11,439 nucleotides of DNA from Nephromyces sp. MM_2019. Taxonomy: Eukaryota; Apicomplexa; Aconoidasida; Nephromycida. The notes beneath the pieces were generated by a model. It did no database searches. It saw nothing but the letters and a program-made list of their open reading frames with translations, and had not been told where the DNA came from. The stretch covers positions 1,851-13,289 of the forward strand of contig JADHZB010001178.1 of the NCBI GenBank assembly GCA_015657535.1, read 5' to 3'. This document shows, piece by piece, positions 1 through 6,326 of the stretch; the first letter of the stretch is position 1; the number at the start of each line of letters is the position of its first letter. A program made the position numbers and the translations under genes.

Positions 1-90
1 ACACACACACACACACACATAATCACCTCCTCACACACATAATCACCTCCTCACACACAAAATCGCCCTTCCTCACACACATAATCATCC
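1..90. repeat. CA tract plus four degenerate ~20-bp tandem units
   Basis: A pure CA run at 1-19 leads into units of the form tcacacacataatcacctcc, with copies at about 11-30, 31-50, 51-72 and 73-90 (18-22 bp long). The tract lies inside the third transketolase intron, so the transcribed strand reads as TG-rich RNA. It continues past the left edge. Confidence 0.85.
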
Positions 91-156
91 CCCCCAAATG
101 CACGTATAATCTCCCCACCCATAGACATAATCACCCCCTCCCTTTATCAAACCCAC

Positions 157-1713
157 CTTCCTGCACACAGCCATCCCCACACAGCACATATATAAAGTTA
201 TCAAACAGTTCGAAGCCTTCACGATTGTACTTCTTCATCAGATGCTCTACGGCGATCGCCATTCCTACGCCGTTGCCTATTCCCTGACCCAAAGGCCCCG
301 TACACACCTCCACCCCGGGGGTTATGGTGCTTTCGGGATGACCAGGTGTGCTACTGTGGAGAGTCCGAAAGTTTAAGAGGCTTTCACGCGATAGGGGGTA
401 GCCAGTGAGGTGCAACATCGTATAGAGGAGCGCACACGCGTGGCCGTTTGATAGGATGAAGCGATCTCTGTAGGGGGGAGGGGAGTGGGGGGTAGTTTGG
501 AGGGTGGATTGGGGGGTTAGGGATAGATGCTTGGTGGATGGAGGGTTTTGCGTGCCAGGGGAGGGCTGCTAAGGTATGCCAGCTGTGTGGGGTTCTTGAG
601 GATTTTAAGCAATGCACTTTTAGATGGGTGGGTATCACTTGTCGAAGGTATTGCAATCGAGAGCACTCGGCATGTGTGCGGGCGCACGCACACGAAGGGT
701 ATATATTATTCATAAAAGTATAGCAGAGAGAGAGGTGTGTGCAGATTGAAGAAAATTAGCCGAAAGCAAACTAACCTTCCAAAGATATACGATGACATAG
801 AAATGCAGGCGGCGAGGATGAGAGGGATGTAAATACACACACTCATCTTCACGATGCCGCCTCATCACATGAACATTAGCCTATGTGTTCAAGGAGATAA
901 GAATGCCCCCATATATAAGACTCACACACAGCTACAACACACACCAATCCCCACCAACGCACACACACATACACACATACCAACCCCGCCACATAAACAC
1001 AAACACAAAACAACACACACATCAACATATCTACACACACACATACACCAACCTGCCTACAGGCACTCACAGACACACACCTGTTAATCCAGTCTGGAAC
1101 ATCAGGGTTGTACTTCATGATATGGCTCCAAAGAACATGAGCAATGGGGGCACACCCCATGGGAGCCCCAGGATGCCCACTATTTGCTTTCTAAAAGAGG
1201 CAAACACACACAAGGCAGCCTTAAAGAGCAGCTAAAGCCAGTTAAAACCTACTTTACGGGGGTTGAGAGCATCTTCAATATTCTATTGTTAAGAATACAC
1301 ATCAAAAGATGCCTTCCTCATCAAAAAAATAGCGAAAAGCTAACTTGTTAGGTGGTATACATACACCTCACACAAGCCTGCAGAAGCAAATAATCGTCTT
1401 CAAGGCAATTATATCGGCTTCACCCTCAATCCAAGGTGTACATACATCATCTTCACACACAAAACGCACTAACGAACATAAAAACATAAATCTCTTCCTC
1501 ACCCATCTGCCATTATCAACTTCACATCGTTACACAAACCGGACTATTCATCTTCACAGTCTCAAATTCGCACAGACATATCACATATACCCCCCATACG
1601 ACCACGGGGTGTCCATACAACCCCCTACAAACCTGAGGCAAATCAGCTCCTATGCATCGAATGGTGTTCACACACATATATTCAAGCGGGGTATTGCCTG
1701 CTGCTCCATTCAT
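157..1713 (-). CDS. TKT: Transketolase, N-terminal part, three exons, continues beyond left edge
   Basis: Transketolase moves two-carbon units between sugar phosphates in the non-oxidative pentose phosphate pathway, using thiamine diphosphate and a divalent metal. Coding exons read 1713-1633, 1190-1081 and 467-157 on the minus strand, split by introns of 442 and 613 nt. Donors are CAG|GTTTGT, AACAG|GTGTGT and GAAG|GTGGGT; acceptors are cctcttttag and ccccctacag. Phases match at both junctions (0, then 2). The joined product carries [59 protein letters not shown] and [12 protein letters not shown]. These hold the conserved active-site His residues of SGHP, SNGH and PGHP, the GPLGQG loop, and the GDG motif whose Asp binds the metal. 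The ATG at 1713 leaves 15 residues before NTIR, as is usual in cytosolic enzymes; in-frame ATGs at 1797 and 1677 are alternatives. About a quarter of a normal ~650-residue enzyme is present; the rest lies to the left. No targeting peptide is evident. Confidence 0.93.
957..1080. repeat. CA-rich intronic tract directly at a splice donor
   Basis: Imperfect CA repeats with occasional T, seen as TG repeats in the transketolase sense strand. The donor of transketolase exon 2 (position 1080 downward) is the first GT of this tract, so the splice site merges with the repeat. The rest of that intron, down to 468, has no recognisable content. Confidence 0.75.
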
Positions 1714-1774
1714 CTTGGGGCTACTCACTTCACACACACACATTTCTCCCTCTTCTCTTCCAATCGCCATCTCT

Positions 1775-2802
1775 TCAACCGAAAACATCCAAAACATCCA
1801 CAATCAGCTTTAAATCACAGTATAAGGCGTTTGTCTTCAGCCTCAAAGTCCTTATATCCTTCGTAGTTAATTTCCTGAGAAAGAAAAGGGGGGATTTGTG
1901 TGTTGGGGGGTGTTGGGGGGTGGTGGAGGGGGGTGGAGGGGCTATCACTGTAGGTACAACTCATCTGAAGCGAGAAATCACTGCGCACACACACGTCATA
2001 TCCGGCAAGAAATCGGTGTATACACACACATCAATCGCTGTATACACATACTCTTGACACATACTTTAATCGCTGTACACACACCTCCTGAGCAGCTCAG
2101 GTGTGCAACTAACACGCACACATACGCCCTGTACATACACACAGTACACACACATCAAATTTTCATCAGTAATAAAGTCTTGATTAACTACGTCTCAAGC
2201 ACGATTAACACGCACACACAAGTATATTGCGCAAATACATACACAGTTAGTACAGGACCCTCCGTTGTTATAGAGTACTCGGCGCCTTCACTGATATTAT
2301 CGATATCCACAAGCAAAGTATTCGCTGCGTAGACGGCTGCAGTAGCGGAAGGAAGACGGATACTCAAGTCGCTGAAGGTACACACACACACATGTGAGTA
2401 ATACGTGAAGAGCAATGCAAAGATATCTGCGCTTTAATAGTAAGAAAATAGTAGAGGGAGAAGATGAGAATAAAGATGAAGATGAATATGAATAGGAAGA
2501 GGAAGAGCAAGAGGAAGAAGAGGAGGAAGAAGATGAGAATGAAGATGAAGACGAGAATGAAGATGAAGATGAATATGAATAGGAAGAGGAAGAGGAAGAA
2601 GATGAGGAAGAAGATGAGAATGAAGAGGATGAGGAAGAGGAGGAGGAAGAGGAAGAGGAAGAAAAAGATGAAGATGAAGAAGAAGAAAAGGAGGAAGAAG
2701 ATGAAGATGAAGATGAAGAAGAAGCAAAAGATAATGAAATCAAAAATGCACTCAAGTCGCACACACACTTCCACGTGCTTACTGTGTAAATGGGAAGTCC
2801 AT
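1775..2802 (-). CDS. PCC1: KEOPS/EKC complex subunit Pcc1-like protein, three exons, complete
   Basis: Pcc1 (LAGE3/CTAG family) is the small dimerising subunit of KEOPS, which with Kae1, Bud32 and Cgi121 makes t6A at position 37 of ANN-decoding tRNAs. Exons on the minus strand are 2802-2783, 2371-2243 and 1874-1775, together 249 nt, or 82 residues plus TGA. Donors are CA|GTAAGC and GT|GTATGT; acceptors are taccttcag and ctttctcag, the latter after a long pyrimidine tract. All phases close. The protein begins MDFPFTHDLSIRLPSATAA, continues YAANTLLVD at about residues 22-30, TEGPVLTVKLTTKD at about 43-56 and IRTLRLKTNALYCDLKLIVD after that, and ends VLDVFG. This follows the family pattern: a beta strand with a P-S turn, an A..A.NTL.VD helix, a strand ending in D.R.LR, and a C-terminal helix ending in F/FG. 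Length fits the usual 80-110 residues. The first exon codes six residues plus two bases and is the least certain part. The stop is 61 nt before the transketolase ATG on the same strand. Identity is by eye. Confidence 0.8.
2011..2085. repeat. Three copies of an AATCGCTGTATACACAC-like unit
   Basis: Related 17-18-nt units begin at 2011 (aatcggtgtatacacaca), 2033 (aatcgctgtatacacata) and 2068 (aatcgctgtacacacacc). They lie in the second intron of the Pcc1-like gene (2242-1875). Confidence 0.6.
2453..2733. repeat. Purine-rich GAA/GAG/GAT trinucleotide array
   Basis: About 280 nt of almost uninterrupted GAA, GAG, GAT and AAT triplets. A 33-nt block at 2475-2507 recurs exactly at 2562-2594, an offset of 87 nt (29 triplets), so part of the array grew by block duplication. 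In this model it lies in the 411-nt first intron of the Pcc1-like gene (2782-2372), where the transcribed strand is a long CTT/CTC/CAT pyrimidine tract. Several frames on both strands stay open because of the triplet periodicity; the acidic plus-strand frame is broken by two TAG codons. Confidence 0.85.
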
Positions 2803-3290
2803 TGGATCTGTTAGTTCGCAAACACACAAATATCAAATAAAAATGGCAAGAAGAAGAAGGAATATCCCATAGCTTCCAACGTATTCGTATGTATCTCTCA
2901 GCGTATGTGATAAAATCAGCTTAAGAGGAGTAAGATTGTGAAAAAATGTGGACTTTGTGATGAAATTTGGATGAAAAGGAAGAAAAAGAGGAAGGAGAGG
3001 AGGCAATGAGATTTTGTGAAGTTTAGGAGAAGAGGAAGATGATGATGTAGCCGCAACAGAATACAGGGAGCAGACAGAAAGAGGAGACACAGAAGTCGTC
3101 TGCTAGGAGGGATTTTTATACACACACATACAACACACACACGGTGTTTAGACACCCCGCAGAAGGAGTGAAGAGCAAAGCATCGCAAAGGGAAGAAGTC
3201 AGAAGCTGAGCAGTCAACCGGTGGTTTGTGTGAGGCGCTGCGCGTAGGATGAACTTTTAACCAGGCTACACGGCAGGCTTTTAATCACCT
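2803..3290 (+). other. Purine-rich region with unproven candidate exons
   Basis: No gene is recognised. Two segments could be plus-strand exons. One, 2815-2886, has acceptor tctgttag and donor GTATGT and includes NGKKKKEYPIASNVF. The next, 2920-3009, follows acceptor aaaatcag and reads LKRSKIVKKCGLCDEIW then a basic tail and TGA. The phases match, but the intron would be only 33 nt, far shorter than the others here. Further weak segments are an acidic frame after gaagtttag at 3027-3105, and 3149-3220 after gtgtttag. Basic and acidic residues arise easily from AAG/GAA-rich DNA, so these may be artefacts. Confidence 0.25.
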
Positions 3291-3450
3291 GTAAAGGGTG
3301 AGCATGTCTGGGTTGATGTGTCCGTGTGTGCCGGTGTGCTGGTGTGTCTGGGTTGGTGTGTGCCGACTCCCTAGCCTGTGCGTGTTTGTGAGTGCGTGGG
3401 TTGGCGTGTGTGCGGGTGGGTTAGTGTGTGTTACTGTGTGTGTGTAGAAG
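3291..3450. repeat. G/T-rich degenerate repeats
   Basis: Plus-strand TG-rich DNA with recurring gtctgggttgatgtgt and gtctgggttggtgtgt blocks and variants such as gcgtgggttggcgtgt. No coding signal is visible. It looks like the TG-rich sense strand of introns elsewhere in the window. Confidence 0.6.
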
Positions 3451-3550
3451 TGTGTTTACGTGTGCGTACGGTTCTCCAACTATACGGCATGGTGATTTGA
3501 GCGAGAAGCGATGAAGCATGTTTATGCCGTGTGTGAAATGTGCGCGTAAT

Positions 3551-3687
3551 CGTGTGTGTGAGAGACAATACGTGTGTGTGAGAGACAATACGTGTGTGTG
3601 TGATAGACAATACGTGTGTGTGTGATAGACAATACGTGTGTGTGAGAGACAATACGTGTGTGTGTGATAGACAATATGTGTGTGTGG
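3551..3687. repeat. 20/22-bp minisatellite, six units plus a partial
   Basis: Units of two types follow one another without gaps: cgtgtgtgtgagagacaata (20 bp, type A) and cgtgtgtgtgtgatagacaa plus ta (22 bp, type B). Coordinates are 3551-3570 A, 3571-3590 A, 3591-3612 B, 3613-3634 B, 3635-3654 A, 3655-3676 B, then a partial unit to 3687. Within a type the copies are identical, so the expansion is recent. The minus strand stays open as His/Thr-rich sequence, which I regard as a by-product. Confidence 0.92.
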
Positions 3688-3794
3688 CAATCTGCGTTTG
3701 TGATCATGAGTGGCTGCGATCCCATTAGCATATAAATAACTTGTGTGTGTGCAGCGCCGTGTCTTAATATTCGTGAACGTAAAATCTACGCACG

Positions 3795-3832
3795 CACACG
3801 GCATGCCGTGTGTTAGGCAGTGTACGTACACT
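3795..3832. other. Two adjacent perfect palindromes (18 bp and 14 bp)
   Basis: cacacggcatgccgtgtg at 3795-3812 and agtgtacgtacact at 3819-3832 are each identical to their reverse complement and are six bases apart. The 14-nt string gtgtacgtacactc of the second recurs at 8810-8823. They could bind a dimeric protein or form cruciforms; no function can be assigned from sequence alone. Confidence 0.7.
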
Positions 3833-4366
3833 CCTTGTTTTGGGTATGCGCTATTAGGCTTGTCTTTGAGTTGAATGCTGAGGCTGCAGTGAAGCTCATA
3901 AATTTCTAAGTGCCTGCTCTGTATTTCCGTAGCAAATCTCACACGCACTGACTGGCACGAACACACCAAAATGTATGCGGGCGCAGCTGCACACACAGCC
4001 ATAAACAAGGCACAGCTACAGGCATTCGCCCGGACAGGGAAAGTTGCACACGCGCCTACACGGATTTACACACACGCAGATCTAGACACCTACACACAAA
4101 CAAACTTACTTAAACGGACGCATACAAACTTTGAGCTGTGCACATCTCACACACACAAGCATACCCACACTCCTCACACATACCAAGCGGCTAGAGACAT
4201 ATCACCCAACTATCAATCTCTACTTATATTCGCACACATTTCGCTATTCTTCTAGTATGAGCTGATTCCACTAATCGGCTTCTAGCCAAAGTCTTGAACC
4301 TCACACCTTCCTTCGCACACAACCTACGTTTTCACACCCACACACATACAAGCACGCACACACACA
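3833..4366. other. Non-coding or unresolved region, CA-rich to the right
   Basis: A plus-strand frame after an acceptor-like gcgctattag at about 3862 reads LVFELNAEAAVKLINF and then TAA (to 3911). It can be joined in phase to a short candidate exon at 3267-3290, but nothing identifies it. From about 3950 to 4366 the plus strand is CA-rich with scattered acacac tracts, and I see no convincing gene. Confidence 0.25.
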
Positions 4367-4492
4367 GTGAAGAGTCGTACAAACTCGCCGACAGCTACCT
4401 TCTTCAGCTTAGTGGATTTCATTTTGTGTGCTCCAAATAGGTAGAATGCTGGGCATTCATCATAACACCGGGAGAATCGACAATCATCATCT
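4367..4492 (-). other. Unrecognised coding-like segment between CA tracts
   Basis: This 126-nt island has no CA repeats although repeats flank it on both sides. On the minus strand it begins after an acceptor-like gtatgtgtgag and ends at a TG-tract donor-like ACT|GTGTGT, the same arrangement as transketolase exon 2. One frame includes CYDECPAFYLFGAHK followed by MKSTKLKKVAVGEFVRLFT; another ends IVDSPGVMMNAQHSTYLEH, K, TGA. A plus-strand frame is also open. I do not recognise a family, and the strand is only suggested by the repeat polarity. Confidence 0.3.
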
Positions 4493-4621
4493 CACACATA
4501 CACACACACACACATACATACACACACATATACACACACATACACACACATACACACACACATACACACGCACACATGCACACACACATACACACGCACA
4601 CATACACACACATACACACAC
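4493..4621. repeat. 130-bp (CA)n tract with cacata/cacgca variants
   Basis: An almost pure CA microsatellite with regular T or G substitutions giving acacacacatacacacaca-like higher-order units. Several frames translate as Thr/His or Cys/Val polymers and are not genes. Confidence 0.92.
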
Positions 4622-4805
4622 TCAATGTTTCCTAAGATAATCTCAAAGAATAAAGCGAAAAGGCAGAAAAAAGAAAATGACTGGCCTACATAGGCAGACA
4701 TACTGAACATAAGCTTTACTAACCCTAAACAAACCCGTACCCTAAACCCTAACTCAACCCCGCACATTGTGTGTTAACTGAAGACAAATCACCATAAAAC
4801 CCCGT
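4622..4805. repeat. Unique sequence with short interstitial telomere-like patch
   Basis: At 4721-4754 the sequence aaccctaaac is followed by taccctaaaccctaactc (4739-4756), giving about three degenerate CCCTAAA heptamers. This is the TTTAGGG telomere type known from plants and apicomplexan relatives. It is too short and degenerate to be a chromosome end. The rest of the stretch shows no gene. Confidence 0.55.
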
Positions 4806-5280
4806 GTCTTTACTCGAAGCATATTTTGCCTATTTTTTTCTCTTTTTTGCTTCATTTCTCTTCTTATTCTGATGAAATTTTGTTTTTTGCGCCGTTTTTG
4901 CGAATTTTTCTGTAATTCACTGGTTTTTTATGTTTAATCTTTCTTTTTTTCTTAGCTTCGAGCGGCATACAGGAAGAAGATATATCCAAAGATGTGTGTG
5001 TCAAGATCATTGAGGTGGAAGTTTTGTCGATAAATTTTCCTTTTTTTATGTTGTTTTTTTAAATATTTTTAGCTTTTTTTCTTATGAGTTTTTCGTCGTG
5101 CTTTGGGTTGTACTTACACTCGCATGAATTTCGTGTTTTTCTTCTGATTATTTTCCCTGCTTCTTCTATTGAAGATTTTTGCGTTTTTTTTATTTTTTTC
5201 TTTCTGTGTGCTGCTTTATTTGATGTGCACGAAGTAACTTTGTGATCCACTTGTTTTCAGGAGAAAGTGGAAGATTGCAA
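4806..5280 (+). other. T-rich stretch with two candidate small exons
   Basis: The plus strand is dominated by T runs (4830-4955 and 5040-5260). Two islands interrupt it. The first, 4956-5014, follows the strong acceptor-like ttctttttttcttag and ends GAG|GTGGAA. The second, 5261-5280, follows acttgttttcag. Two chained readings exist. One gives SSGIQEEDISKDVCVKIIE then EKVEDCK and TGA at 5282-5284. The other gives LRAAYRKKIYPKM... and remains open into further candidate exons at 5621-5665 and 5809-5849. T runs before AG fit plus-strand introns, but no family is recognised and the readings exclude each other. Confidence 0.3.
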
Positions 5281-5281
5281 G

Positions 5282-5320
5282 TGATGATGATGTGTGATGA
5301 TGATGTGTGATGATGATGCG
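5282..5320. repeat. Three 13-bp units tgatgatgatgtg
   Basis: Units start at 5282, 5295 and 5308; the last has c in place of t near its end. They lie just upstream of a TATA-like string. Confidence 0.85.
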
Positions 5321-5328
5321 TATATAAA
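5320..5328 (+). promoter_or_regulatory. TATA-box-like string
   Basis: gtatataaag lies about 15 nt before the ATG at 5337 that opens the octapeptide-repeat frame. The spacing to the ATG is short for a TATA box with a transcribed leader, so it may be fortuitous. Confidence 0.2.
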
Positions 5329-5336
5329 GAGGCTAC

Positions 5337-5590
5337 ATGTGTATGTTGGGAATTTGTTGTGTGTGTGTTGGATTTTATGCTCTGTGCATGTCTTTCGTTA
5401 TTGCTCTGTGTGTGTGTCTGTTATATTTCTCTGTGTATTTGCTTGATTTTTTTCCCTCTATGTATTGGATTTTGTGCTCTGCGTGTGTGTTTGATTTGTG
5501 CTATGTGTGTGCGCTGGATTTCCTTCCGTGTGTGGGTGTTGGATTTTGCTCTCTCTGTATTTGATGACCTTCACTGTGTGTGTTTGCTTG
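5337..5590 (+). repeat. Degenerate ~24-bp tandem repeat forming hydrophobic octapeptide frames
   Basis: Units close to ttggattttgtgctctgtgt recur at about 5368, 5396, 5420, 5443, 5465, 5491, 5514, 5539 and 5561, spaced 22-28 bp with a mean near 24. Because 24 nt is eight codons, two plus-strand frames remain open and translate as Leu/Phe/Cys/Val-rich octapeptide repeats, including an ATG frame at 5337-5564 (75 residues, for example CLLYFSVYLLDFFPSM). It may simply be a minisatellite inside an intron. A small membrane protein is possible but unsupported by any known family. Confidence 0.6.
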
Positions 5591-5950
5591 TTTTTTTTTT
5601 CCTGTTCGTGGATTATGTAGGTGAAGATGCTGAGCGATATGTAATCTGGAAAGCCTTATTTGTGTGTATTCTTGACGTCTGCGACTGCAATGGTGTGCTG
5701 AATGCCTGTGTGTTGCGCTTCCTTTAGCTTTTACGTATTTTTCAATGAGTCTCATTCCACTATTATCACATGTGTGTGTGTGTGTGTGTGAAATCTCCCT
5801 CTCTTTAGGTTTAATGCAGGCACTTCTGGCACTTGAGAAGGTGTACTAATGCTTAAAGCAGTTTAGAAGACGTTCAGCTTACACACACACATGCTAGGAA
5901 TGACAAATGCCATCACTGAAAGTAGCAAACATCCCACACATAGATTTAAG
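5591..5950 (+). other. Unresolved region with candidate exons and a (TG)10 tract
   Basis: After a T run and gattatgtag, a frame at 5621-5665 reads EDAERYVIWKALFV. A pure TG run lies at 5771-5790 and is followed by the acceptor-like tccctctctttag and a frame at 5809-5849 reading LMQALLALEKVY and TAA. These phases can be linked with the candidate exons at 4956 and 5261, but the product is unknown and each segment is short. The remainder, to 5950, shows nothing. Confidence 0.25.
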
Positions 5951-6148
5951 GCTGGCAATGCACACGCAGAGAAGTGGTTCGCTTGAGAGATTCGCACACA
6001 TATACGAGTGGTGTGCTTGGGAGATACGTGCAGAGGGGAATGTTGCGCTTAGGGAATCTGCACACGCAGGTTGGTGTTACGCTGAAGATACCTGCGCACA
6101 CAGAGGGGTGTAATGCTGAGGAAATACACATAGGAATACACTAAGAGC
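5951..6148. repeat. Diverged ~33-bp tandem repeats
   Basis: Units beginning gct(t/g)gaga-like start at about 5951, 5981, 6015, 6047, 6081 and 6115, so the spacing is 30, 34, 32, 34 and 34 bp. Each contains a cacac or gcaga core and a gtggtgt or ggggtgt-like end. A separate pair of related blocks, gagctagagagaaatgca near 6145 and gagctagggagcaatgca near 6207, follows. The tract lies upstream of the 6327 reading frame, where a promoter or leader is expected. Confidence 0.65.
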
Positions 6149-6326
6149 TAGAGAGAAATGCAAAGCGAAACACGCACACATACAAACGCACACATGATTC
6201 CTCTGAGAGCTAGGGAGCAATGCAGGACACACGCACACACACTCGCGATTAAACAACACCCCCAGAAGTACTACAGCACACGCATATCTACACTGAAGAT
6301 TTCGCACGTGAGGTAGAGGTAGCCAC

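Noticed and set aside
2470..2600. TAG reassigned to sense, because two TAG codons interrupt an acidic plus-strand frame
   Set aside because: The array is better explained as intronic on the other strand; nothing else in the window calls for a variant code.
2297..2836. Long minus-strand frames (Ser-rich; Phe/Leu/Ile-rich; Leu/His/Pro-rich) and a plus-strand Lys/Arg/Met frame
   Set aside because: They are the different readings of the GAA/GAT triplet array, whose periodicity keeps most frames open, and they overlap the better-supported Pcc1-like exons.
3421..4002. Minus-strand frame of 193 codons, His/Thr/Ser-rich
   Set aside because: Much of it is the 20/22-bp minisatellite and CA tracts; the rest has no recognisable domain or splice logic.
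4270..4310. tRNA T-loop-like ggttcaagac on the minus strand
   Set aside because: No matching stem, anticodon arm or acceptor stem could be folded around it by eye.
4419..4767. Cys/Val/Met and Thr/His polymer frames
   Set aside because: Direct translations of the CA/TG microsatellite.
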